NCBI RefSeq assembly: GCF_014873495.1
Contig: NZ_JADBGF010000001.1
Location: 5,766,001-5,830,000 of the forward strand
Direction of reading: 5' to 3'
DNA: 64,000 nucleotides
Source: Streptomyces stelliscabiei
GTDB lineage: Bacteria; Actinomycetota; Actinomycetes; Streptomycetales; Streptomycetaceae
Within the stretch, counting starts at the first letter, position 1; every line of letters begins with the position of its first letter. The notes under the pieces were generated by a model that worked only from the letters and a program-made list of their open reading frames with translations, did no database searches and had not been told where the DNA came from. The position numbers and the translations under genes are program-made. Of this stretch, positions 29,401-37,182 are shown piece after piece.

Positions 29401-31776
29401 TCACGCGCGCGTGTCGTGCAGAACCGTCTCGGCCGGGTCGGCCGTCCCGGTCGTTCCGGCGACCTGGTCGAAGACTCCGCCGTCCGGAGCCTCCTCGGTG
29501 AGCAGATACGCCTGCGCCTCGCCCACGTGGAAGTACATCCCGTGCAGTTCGAGCGCGCCCTCGCGCAGCGCGCGGGCGACGGAGTCGTGGGCTCTGAGAT
29601 GTTCCAGCTGCTGGATGACGTTGGTCAGGCAGAGCTGTTCGACGGCGTCGGCCGGTTCGCGGCCGGCCAGACGGGCCCAGGGGCGGTTCTTGTCGGTCGC
29701 GCGGTCCAGGCTGGGCCGTCCGTGCCGCAGCCAGCGCTTGAGGGGGGTCTGGGCGCCGTGCGGATCGGTCTTGAGCAGGGCCTGCATCGCGCCGCAGCCG
29801 GAGTGCCCGCAGACGGTGATGGACCGGACGTGCAGCACGTCCACCGCGTACTCGATCGCCGCCGCCACCGAGTCGTCGCCGCTCTCCTCTCCGGGCAGCG
29901 GCACGAGGTTGCCGACATTGCGTACGACGAAGAGGTCGCCGGGACCGCTGGAGGTGATCATCGAGGTGACGAGCCGGGAGTCGGCGCAGGTCAGGAACAG
30001 CTGCGAGGGCTGCTGTCCCTCGCGCGCCAGTCGGGCCAGCTCACCGCGGACCAGGGGCGCGGTGTTCCGCTGGAACGCGCTGATGCCCCGCGCCAGTTGA
30101 TGACCGCGCGGCCCCTCGGCCGCCACCTCCTGGGGCGTCCCCGCGGTGGGGGTGGCCGGGGCCTCGCACTGGTGGTTGCGCCACGGTGTCCAGGGCCTGC
30201 AGCGGCAGCCGGCCGCCGAGGCGCCGGCGGGTTCGGCGATACGGATGCCGGCGCGGCCGGTGATCTCGACGGAGCCCCCGTGCGCCCGGTGCGCGTGCTG
30301 CCAGTCCTGCAGCGACTCGTACGCCGCGTGGTCCATGAACGACCCGTCCAGCTCCACGACGGCGGCGGCCCCCTGCGGGACCTGGTGCAGGGCCCGGCTG
30401 AGGCGGGGCACAGCGAGGAAGGTCAACTGCCCGCGCACATGGACGTGATGGGCCCCTTCCCGCTCCCCGTGGGTGATGCGCGTGCGGGTGAGGCGGTGCA
30501 GGGCGACACCGACGGCCACGGCGATGCCCAGCGCGACGCCTTCCAGGACGCCGAGGACGACGACGCCGAAGGTGGTGACGGCGTAGACCAGCACCTCGCG
30601 GTGACGGGTGACCGTGCGGATGTGGTGCAGGGAGACCATCTGGACCCCGACGGCCATCACCAGGGCGGCGAGCGAGGCGAGGGGAATCATCTCCAGGCAG
30701 GGGACCAGGAACAGCGCGGCCGCCACCACCCAGACGCCGTGCAGCATCGTGGAGTTGCGGCTGGTGGCGCCGGCCCGGACGTTGGCCGTGCTGCGGACGG
30801 CGACGCCGGCGATGGGCAGGCCGCCGAGGATGCCGGAGACGACATTGGCCGCGCCCTGGCCGCGCAGCTCGCGGTCGAGGTCCGAGCGCCCCACGTCCGT
30901 CCGGCCCGCCGCCAGCTTGTCCATGGCGACGGCGCCGAGCAGCGACTGCACGCTGCACACCAGGGTGGTGGTCAGGACGGCGGCGACGATGCCGAGCACC
31001 GGCCCGTCGGGCACTCCCGCCAGCGCGTGGCTCCGCCACGACGGCAGGTCGACCATGGGCAGGCTCAGGGCGGCGAGCGAGGCCGTCGCCGTGGCGCCCG
31101 CGACGGCGACGAGGGCGGCCGGGACGATGCGCAGCCGCCGGCCGACGCGGCCGGGCAGATGGGGCCAGGCCAGCAGCAGGACGAGGGTGAGGACGCTCAC
31201 GGAGACCGCGGCGGGGTGCAGGCGTGCCAACTGGGCGGGAAGCGCGCCGATGTTGGCGCTGACCGAGCTCTGCGGGGTGCCGCCGAGCACGATGTGGAGC
31301 TGGGCGACGGCGATGGTGACGCCGATGCCGGCGAGCATGCCGTGCACGATCGCGGGGCTGACGGCGAGCGCCGAGCGGGCCACGCGCAGCTGGGCCAGGC
31401 CCAGTTGGGAGAGGCCGGCGAGGACGGTGATGGCGCAGGTGGTGCGCCAGCCGTACTGGTGGATGAGGTCGGCGGTGACGACGGTGAGGCCGGCGGCGGG
31501 GCCGCTGACCTGGAGAGGCGAGCCGCCCAGGCGTCCGGCGACGAGACCGCCGACGGCGGCGGCCACCAGGCCGGCCTGGAGCGGGGCGTCGGTGGCCAGG
31601 GCGATGCCCAGGGACAGGGGTAGCGCGATCAGGAAGACCGCGATGGAGGCCGACAGATCGGCGGCCGAGACACGGAACCGGCGACGCGGTCCCTGCGGGG
31701 GGCTGTGCGGTTGGTGATCACGCTCCGTCCGGTTCGAGTCCGGGTCGGTGGCGTGGGTGGGGACGCAGGCGGACAT
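29401..31776 (-). CDS. SulP-family transporter fused to a beta-carbonic anhydrase
   Basis: The 791-aa fusion has a SulP anion-transporter domain at about 38-420 with some 10-12 membrane spans (VSAADLSASIAVFLIALPLS, GSPLQVSGPAAGLTVVTADL). A STAS-like segment follows at about 440-530 (AAAVVELDGSFMDHAAYESL), then a linker. The beta-carbonic anhydrase domain at about 570-770 has the zinc ligands Cys and Asp in LTCADSR and His and Cys in CGHSGCGAM. The layout fits bicarbonate uptake coupled to CO2/bicarbonate interconversion; a similar fusion exists in M. tuberculosis (Rv3273, from memory). A good ribosome site (GGAGACGGGAG) precedes ATG 31776. Confidence 0.92.
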   Translation of the reverse strand: MSACVPTHATDPDSNRTERDHQPHSPPQGPRRRFRVSAADLSASIAVFLIALPLSLGIALATDAPLQAGLVAAAVGGLVAGRLGGSPLQVSGPAAGLTVVTADLIHQYGWRTTCAITVLAGLSQLGLAQLRVARSALAVSPAIVHGMLAGIGVTIAVAQLHIVLGGTPQSSVSANIGALPAQLARLHPAAVSVSVLTLVLLLAWPHLPGRVGRRLRIVPAALVAVAGATATASLAALSLPMVDLPSWRSHALAGVPDGPVLGIVAAVLTTTLVCSVQSLLGAVAMDKLAAGRTDVGRSDLDRELRGQGAANVVSGILGGLPIAGVAVRSTANVRAGATSRNSTMLHGVWVVAAALFLVPCLEMIPLASLAALVMAVGVQMVSLHHIRTVTRHREVLVYAVTTFGVVVLGVLEGVALGIAVAVGVALHRLTRTRITHGEREGAHHVHVRGQLTFLAVPRLSRALHQVPQGAAAVVELDGSFMDHAAYESLQDWQHAHRAHGGSVEITGRAGIRIAEPAGASAAGCRCRPWTPWRNHQCEAPATPTAGTPQEVAAEGPRGHQLARGISAFQRNTAPLVRGELARLAREGQQPSQLFLTCADSRLVTSMITSSGPGDLFVVRNVGNLVPLPGEESGDDSVAAAIEYAVDVLHVRSITVCGHSGCGAMQALLKTDPHGAQTPLKRWLRHGRPSLDRATDKNRPWARLAGREPADAVEQLCLTNVIQQLEHLRAHDSVARALREGALELHGMYFHVGEAQAYLLTEEAPDGGVFDQVAGTTGTADPAETVLHDTRA

Positions 31777-32040
31777 GGTCTCCCGTCTCCTCCGGGTCTA
31801 CGCGGCCGCGTGGGTCGCGGCCGTGGGGCACGGCGTATCAGTGGCGGGAATTCTCAACGCTCAGTAAACGAATCGTAATGCAGAGTAAAGGATGTGCAAG
31901 AACATTAGCCGCAAATGGGTCATCAGATCACTCGCGATGATGAATGCGGCATTTCATCGGCTTGTCGTATTAATCATGATCGGAACTCTGTGTGACCTTG
32001 GCCGCTCTGCTCCTGAGCGAAGGAAGAAGGTGGGCGGAAC

Positions 32041-33381
32041 ATGGCCGTCACCCAGAGGATCGCCGCCGGTGTCACGCTCGCCGCCACCTGTGCCGCGGCG
32101 CTCGCCGGATGCGGATTCGGTGAGCCGGCAGGCACCACCGGCTCGACCGGTCCCGGAAGAACCGAGAAGGAGGGGCGGCAGGGGGTTCCCGCCACGAAGG
32201 AGGGCGTTCCGGCGCCGCCGAAGACGGCGGTCCGTCTCATCGGCGACGGCTCCACCGCGTACACCGGTGTGCAGCCGCACCTGCCCAGGCCCGAACGGCT
32301 GAAGCCCGGTCAGAAGCCCCCGCAGTTCGTGGTGTTCTCCTGGGACGGCGCGGGGGAGGACGGCCAGCGGCTCTTCTCGCACTTCCGCAAGGTGGCGCGG
32401 GCCAACAACGCGACCATGACGTACTTCCTGAGCGGCGTGTACATGCTGCCGGAGGAGAAGCGGGATCTGTATCGCCCGCCCCAGCACTCGCCGGGCAGGT
32501 CGGACATCGGCTTCAACGACGTCCGCGGAATCAAGGACACCGTGGACCAGCTGCGCGGCGCGTGGCTGGAGGGCAATGAGATCGGCACCCATTTCAACGG
32601 CCACTTCTGCGGTGCCGGCGGCGGGGTCGGCGAGTGGTCGGTCGAGGAGTGGAAGAGCGAGATCGCCCAGGCCAAGTCGTTCGTGAAGGCGTGGAAGACC
32701 AACACCGGCACGGAGAAGGCCGAGCCGTTGCCCTTCGACTACGACAAGGAGCTGATCGGCGCCCGCACGCCCTGTCTGGAGGGCCGGACGAACTTCATGC
32801 GGGCCGCCCGTGAACTCGGCTTCCGCTATGACACCAGCGGGGTCAAGGACCAGGTCTGGCCCGAGAAGAAGGACGGGCTGTGGGACCTGTCGATGCAGCT
32901 CGTCCCCGTCCCGGGCCGCGACTTCGAGACGCTGACCATGGACTACAACTTCTACGTGAACCAGTCCGGGGCCCGCGCCGGGGCGGCGGGCCGACAGGGG
33001 CAGTGGGGCGACCAGTTCCGCGACGGTCTGCTCGCGGGCTTCGAGCGCGCCTACGAGGGCAACCGTGCGCCCCTGATCATCGGCAACCACTTCGAGTCCT
33101 GGAACGGTGGCGTCTACATGCGTGCCGTCGAGGAGACCATCGAGGCGGTCTGCGGCAAGGCCGACGTGCGCTGCGTCTCCTTCCGGCAGCTCGCCGACTG
33201 GCTCGACGCCCAGGACCCGGAGGTCCTGGACAGGCTGAGCACCCTGAGGGTCGGGCAGGCGCCGAAGAAGGGCTGGAAGAGCTTCCTGTCCGATGGATCG
33301 GCACCGGCCCCGAAGGGTGTCCCCGGGGCTCCGGCGGCCAGGCCGGAGGGGCGCGGGGCGGGAGCCGATCCGAAGCGGTGA
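32041..33381 (+). CDS. Lipoprotein with polysaccharide-deacetylase-like domain
   Basis: The 446-aa protein has a lipoprotein signal ending in the lipobox LAGC (Cys about 24), then a flexible Gly/Thr/Pro linker. A NodB-like domain follows: FVVFSWDGAGEDG stands where TFDDG is usual, and GTHFNGHFCG supplies the HxxxH metal site. Later motifs include GARTPCLEGRTNF and PLIIGNHFESWNGG. It probably acts on envelope or extracellular glycans, but the altered first motif makes activity uncertain. The C-terminus is Pro/Ala/Lys-rich. The 264-base region upstream is unusually AT-rich, with short palindromes near 31937-31960. Confidence 0.8.
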   Translation: MAVTQRIAAGVTLAATCAAALAGCGFGEPAGTTGSTGPGRTEKEGRQGVPATKEGVPAPPKTAVRLIGDGSTAYTGVQPHLPRPERLKPGQKPPQFVVFSWDGAGEDGQRLFSHFRKVARANNATMTYFLSGVYMLPEEKRDLYRPPQHSPGRSDIGFNDVRGIKDTVDQLRGAWLEGNEIGTHFNGHFCGAGGGVGEWSVEEWKSEIAQAKSFVKAWKTNTGTEKAEPLPFDYDKELIGARTPCLEGRTNFMRAARELGFRYDTSGVKDQVWPEKKDGLWDLSMQLVPVPGRDFETLTMDYNFYVNQSGARAGAAGRQGQWGDQFRDGLLAGFERAYEGNRAPLIIGNHFESWNGGVYMRAVEETIEAVCGKADVRCVSFRQLADWLDAQDPEVLDRLSTLRVGQAPKKGWKSFLSDGSAPAPKGVPGAPAARPEGRGAGADPKR

Positions 33382-33383
33382 GC

Positions 33384-33449
33384 GGAGTCGTAGCCGTGGC
33401 CGGAGTCGCAGCCGTGGCCGGAGCCATGGCAGGAGTCGCAGCCGGAGTC
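33384..33449. repeat. Short decayed tandem repeat after the lipoprotein gene
   Basis: GGAGTCG[T/C]AGCCGTGGCC occurs at 33384-33401 and 33402-33419, followed by partial units at 33420, 33432 and 33444. It fills the gap between two convergent genes. Confidence 0.6.
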
Positions 33450-33496
33450 GGGATCGAGGCCGGGGGCCGGGGGCCGGGTCGGTGCTGCCGTGCGGC

Positions 33497-34477
33497 TCAG
33501 ACCCTGGCCGCGACTCCCTCGGTGAGTACGAACTCGGGGTCGATCTGCGAGGCCAGGTCGGCCCCGGTCCTCTCGTTGCCCCAACTGGTCGCGTTCTTCA
33601 GGTGGAAGTGCGCCATCTGCCGGGTGTAGCGCTCCCAGTCGCGCAGCTCGTACGTGGAGTCGGCGGCTTCGTGCAGGGTGCGCAGGGACTGACGGTTGGC
33701 CTCCTCCAGGCGGTCGAAACGGGGCGGGCGCCCCTTCTCCAGGGCGCGCACCCAGTCCGAGTGCCCGAAGGTCACCAGCAGGTCCTCCCCGACCTCGGCG
33801 CGGAGGAAGTCGAGGTCGTCGTCGGCGCGGACCTTGTTGCCGACGACCTTCAGGGCGACGCCGTAGTCACTGGCGTACTCCTTGTACTGGCGGTAGACGG
33901 AGACTCCTCGCCGTGTCGGCTCGGCGACGAGGAACGTCATGTCGAAGCGGGTGAACATGCCGGACGCGAAGGAGTCCGAACCGGCCGTCATGTCGACCAC
34001 CACATACTCGTCGCGGCCGTCCACCAGATGGTTCAGGAACAGCTCCACCGCACCCGTCTTGGAGTGGTAGCAGGCGACCCCCAGGTCGGCGTCGGTGAAG
34101 GGGCCGGTGACCATCAAACGGACGGCCCCGCCGTCGAGTTCCACCGGGCGGGCGCAGGCGTCGTAGATGGCGTTGGGCTCGCAGATCCGCACCAGCCGGG
34201 AGCCGTCGCCCGGCGGGCTGGTCTTGATCATCGTCTCGGCGGAGGCGATCCGCGGATTGGAGCCGCGCAGATGGTTCTTGATCAGCGCCAGCCGGTCGCC
34301 CATCGCGGGCAGTTCGGCGGCCTCCGACTCGTCGAGACCGAGAGCGGCGCCCAGGTGCTGGTTGATGTCGGCGTCGACGGCGACGACCGGGGCTCCGGAG
34401 GCGGCGAGGTGGCGGATGAACAGGGAGGACAGCGTGGTCTTGCCACTCCCGCCCTTCCCGACGAAAGCAATTTTCAT
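33497..34477 (-). CDS. CooC/MinD-type deviant Walker ATPase
   Basis: The 326-aa protein begins MKIAFVGKGGSGKTTLSSLF, the deviant Walker A of CooC/MinD/ParA-class ATPases. VVAVDADINQHLGAALGLDE and VVVDMTAGSDSFASGMF (Walker B/switch II region) follow. These dimeric switches handle cargo such as metals (CooC), cell-division factors or plasmids. No CO dehydrogenase or hydrogenase gene is nearby, so the client is unknown. It reads divergently from the Fic-like gene, 100 bases apart. The longer upstream frame is a shadow of that gene. Confidence 0.85.
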   Translation of the reverse strand: MKIAFVGKGGSGKTTLSSLFIRHLAASGAPVVAVDADINQHLGAALGLDESEAAELPAMGDRLALIKNHLRGSNPRIASAETMIKTSPPGDGSRLVRICEPNAIYDACARPVELDGGAVRLMVTGPFTDADLGVACYHSKTGAVELFLNHLVDGRDEYVVVDMTAGSDSFASGMFTRFDMTFLVAEPTRRGVSVYRQYKEYASDYGVALKVVGNKVRADDDLDFLRAEVGEDLLVTFGHSDWVRALEKGRPPRFDRLEEANRQSLRTLHEAADSTYELRDWERYTRQMAHFHLKNATSWGNERTGADLASQIDPEFVLTEGVAARV

Positions 34478-34568
34478 GTTCACTAACGGTAGTGGGGTGA
34501 GTGCCAGGAGTGTCCGCGCGGCGAGGGAAGACCACTCCTTCGAGGGGTGGGCGGCCGGTGCGCGTAGA

Positions 34569-34588
34569 GTCGTACTCATGAGTACGAC
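34569..34588. promoter_or_regulatory. Perfect 20-bp palindrome covering the start codon of the Fic-like gene
   Basis: GTCGTACTCATGAGTACGAC equals its own reverse complement over all 20 bases, and the ATG at 34578-34580 lies at its centre. It could be an operator within the divergent region or an mRNA hairpin hiding the start codon. Confidence 0.6.
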
Positions 34589-35411
34589 AGGTGCGGCCGC
34601 CGATCCGCTCGCGGCCCTGGGAGAGCTGTCCGGCGTGGCCGAGTCCGTGGAGTCCGTGCGCAAGGCCGTCGACCGCGTGTACGGCCACCGCGTCATGCGG
34701 CGCCGGAGCAACGCCGTCACCTCCGAGGCGGCCCTGCGCGGCGCACGCGGCTCGGCGGCACTGTCCGGCGCCGACTGGGCCCTCGAAGAGGTGCGCCGTC
34801 GCACGGACTTCAGCGGCCAGGACGGTGACGACGAGGTCCGCGCCATGGGGGCCGCGTTGCGGCTGACCGCCGAGGCGGGCCAGCTGCTGTCCATCTGGCG
34901 GCAGTCGCCCCTGCGGGTGCTGGCGCGGCTGCATCTGGTGGCGGCCGGCCACGACGACGCGCGCGTGGGGCGGCCGCGGCAGGACGGGGAGCCGGTCGAC
35001 GAGCCCCTCGTCGAACTGGCCCTGCCGGGTGCGGCCGAGGTCGCCGGGCGTCTCGACGGGCTCTCCGGGCTGATCATCCAGGGCGGTTCGGCCCCCGCTC
35101 TGGTGACCGCCGCCGTCGTCCACGGCGAACTGCTCGCCCTGCGGCCCTTCGGCTCCCACAACGGCCTCGTCGCGCGCGCGGCCGAGCGGATCGTCCTGAT
35201 CGGCAGCGGCCTGGACCCCAAGTCGGTCTGCCCGGCGGAGGTCGGCCACGCGGAACTCGGCCGCGCCGCCTACCTGGCCGCCCTCGACGGTTACGTCTCC
35301 GGTACCCCGCAGGGCATGGCCGCCTGGATCGCCCACTGCGGCAGGGCCATCGAACTGGGCGCGCGCGAGTCGACGGCGGTGTGCGAGGCGCTGCAGCGCG
35401 GAGCGGCGTAG
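34578..35411 (+). CDS. Degenerate Fic-like protein
   Basis: The 277-aa helical protein has a region aligned with Fic proteins: ALRPFGSHNGLVARAAERIV in place of HPFxxGNGRxxR. The catalytic His is replaced by Arg, and the GN of the motif is HN. AMPylation by the usual mechanism is therefore unlikely. Earlier segments (LRVLARLHLVAAGHDD) also resemble Fic helices. Streptomyces versions are sometimes called oxidoreductases without clear reason. It stands divergent to the CooC-like ATPase and convergent to the HAD gene. The ATG lies at the centre of a palindrome. Confidence 0.7.
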   Translation: MSTTGAAADPLAALGELSGVAESVESVRKAVDRVYGHRVMRRRSNAVTSEAALRGARGSAALSGADWALEEVRRRTDFSGQDGDDEVRAMGAALRLTAEAGQLLSIWRQSPLRVLARLHLVAAGHDDARVGRPRQDGEPVDEPLVELALPGAAEVAGRLDGLSGLIIQGGSAPALVTAAVVHGELLALRPFGSHNGLVARAAERIVLIGSGLDPKSVCPAEVGHAELGRAAYLAALDGYVSGTPQGMAAWIAHCGRAIELGARESTAVCEALQRGAA

Positions 35412-35782
35412 AAGGCCGCGAAGTCGGAGTGCGGAGAACCCCCGGAAAAGGGTTGCGGCGGTACGAGAATTCGTACCGCCGCTGGCATGTTCACCCGGTT
35501 ACCAAGCGTCCTCGATATATGCCCATCAGGCCGGGAACTTGGCCCGTGACCTGGTGCGGCTGGCCCGTAATCGACGGGTCGACGTCGCGTGGGTGCCTGG
35601 TGTTCATGCTAGGTCCGTGGGGCCAAAATGAGTTTTTAAAGGTGATCCTCTCGGATGTCCTTTGGTCTCGCGGGCCTTGAATCCTTTCTACTCCAGGATC
35701 CGGGCAAGCGGAACCCCTTGATGTGCTTCTTTACTTTTAGGTTCAAACAGGGTGAATCGGCCGGGGTGATGCCGTCCGCAGG
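35412..35782. other. 371-bp convergent intergenic region with low-GC island
   Basis: No credible gene. After a hairpin at 35455-35482, the stretch from about 35615 to 35755 is clearly AT-richer than its surroundings, with T-runs (GAGTTTTTAAAGG, CTTCTTTACTTTTAGG). It may hold terminators for the HAD gene on the minus strand, an unannotated RNA, or remnant foreign DNA. Confidence 0.4.
35455..35482. terminator. Perfect hairpin after the Fic-like gene
   Basis: Exact 12-bp arms (35455-35466 and 35471-35482, GCGGCGGTACGA) with a GAAT loop, 44 bases after the stop codon. Confidence 0.7.
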
Positions 35783-36607
35783 TCAGGCGGTCGCCACCCG
35801 GCGCCGGCTGGCGTACCAGACGAGCCCCGCGGTGGCCGCCGCGGCGCCTATGGCGGCCGCCGCGAGCAGAGCGGGGCGGGGCGGTACGGCCAGGCGCTGC
35901 TTGAGGCGCACCGGGCGGTGGAAGTCGAGAATGGGCCACCCGCGCGCGAGAGCCTCCCTGCGCAGCGTCCGGTCGGGGTTCACCGCGTGCGGGTGCCCCA
36001 CGGCCTCCAGCATCGGCAGGTCGGTCGCCGAGTCGCTGTATGCGTAGCAGTGCGCGAGGTCGTACTCCTCGGACTCGGCCAGGTCCCGGACGGCCTGGGC
36101 CTTGGTCGGACCGTAGGCGTAGTACTCCACCTCACCGGTGAAGCAGCCGTCGTCGCCGACGACCATCCGGGTGGCCACCACCCGGTCCGCGCCGAGAAGT
36201 TCGCCGATCGGCTCGACCACCTCGGCGCCGGAGGTGGAGACGATGACGACGTCCCGCCCGGCGGTGTGGTGCTCCTCGATGAGGGAGGCGGCCTCGTCGT
36301 AGATGATCGGGTCGATCAGGTCGTGCAGGGTCTCGGCGACGATGTCCTTCACCTGTTGGACGTTCCAGCCGCGGCACAGTGCGGACAGGTACTTCCGCAT
36401 CCGCTCCATCTGGTCGTGGTCGGCGCCGCCCGCGAGGAACACGAACTGGGTGTATGCCGTGCGCAGGGCGGCCCTGCGGTTGATCAGGCCGCCTTGGTAG
36501 AACGACTTGCTGAAGGTGAGCGTGCTCGACTTCGCAATGACCGTCTTGTCCAGGTCAAAGAAGGCCGCTGTGCGGGGCAAGGAGTGGTTTTCCACGGGGC
36601 CGAGCAT
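35783..36607 (-). CDS. HAD-IB family phosphatase with C-terminal membrane helix
   Basis: The 274-aa protein has HAD motif I AAFFDLDKTVIAKSS (catalytic Asp pair near residue 18-20), motif II VVIVSTSGAEV, and motif IV YAYSDSATDLPMLEAVGHPH. A single hydrophobic segment near the C-terminus (about 245-266) follows. This is the SerB-like HAD-IB subgroup. Mycobacterial Rv3661 sits in the same place beside ssd (Rv3660c). It likely dephosphorylates a small phosphomonoester such as a phosphoserine- or lysophospholipid-type substrate at the membrane; the exact substrate is unknown. Confidence 0.88.
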   Translation of the reverse strand: MLGPVENHSLPRTAAFFDLDKTVIAKSSTLTFSKSFYQGGLINRRAALRTAYTQFVFLAGGADHDQMERMRKYLSALCRGWNVQQVKDIVAETLHDLIDPIIYDEAASLIEEHHTAGRDVVIVSTSGAEVVEPIGELLGADRVVATRMVVGDDGCFTGEVEYYAYGPTKAQAVRDLAESEEYDLAHCYAYSDSATDLPMLEAVGHPHAVNPDRTLRREALARGWPILDFHRPVRLKQRLAVPPRPALLAAAAIGAAAATAGLVWYASRRRVATA

Positions 36608-37182
36608 ATGCGCCCGCCATTCGGGCTAGTGTGGGGCGTGTGGGTTTGCCTGAGAAGGCTCTCGGGTACACCATGGAAGTCACGGATCGTTCGCGACCGT
36701 GCTAACGCGGCCCGGCTCCTCCCCCCCCGAGTCGGCCGTGAAGACGACCCCCACTCTCCCCCCCGGTGGGGGTCGTCGCATGTCCGCATGCATTTCTCCC
36801 TCCCCGCCCCAGCCCGCGAGGCCCGCATCTGCCCTCGTGGGCTTTCCTGTGTACCAGCACAGGATATGTCACCGTCCGTAGTCGGTGGGCTGCGCTGTGG
36901 AAGTCGTTCCGGAGTCGCCTGTTCGGGTGACGGCGATATTCACAGACATCCGGTTGTCCACAGAAATCGACCAAGATCCACATGATTTCCGGGATCGCCG
37001 CACCGTGATTGCAGCGCGTCCCCACGGCGGCCCCTTCAAGGTCCGTTCCGTTTCCGGGATGCGTGGGTCCGGTATCCGTCGGCCGCCCGAATGGCGGCCG
37101 ATCGCCGGTCCCTGCACAGGACTTGGCATGTGCGCCCGGAAGCGGAGCGCACGGGTCGACGCAGCGAAGGGGGCTGGGAATC
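36608..37182. promoter_or_regulatory. 575-bp divergent region upstream of ssd with hairpin, short uORF and DnaA box
   Basis: A 10-codon frame MEVTDRSRPC (36673-36705) is followed by a hairpin with perfect 12-bp arms (36743-36754 and 36766-36777, GACGACCCCCAC). This order resembles a leader peptide with attenuator, or a short RNA with terminator. A consensus DnaA box TTGTCCACA lies at 36954-36962. The rest is less GC-rich than coding DNA. No other gene is visible. Confidence 0.45.

Noticed and set aside
27268..31623. Plus-strand open frame of about 1450 codons opposite acsA and the SulP fusion
   Set aside because: Both opposite-strand genes carry full catalytic motifs; this frame has none and has the composition of a GC-rich shadow.
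31722..31750. tRNA T-arm-like GGTTCGAGTCCGG
   Set aside because: Only a T-arm-like piece; no acceptor, D or anticodon stem around it, and it lies in the coding start of the SulP fusion gene.
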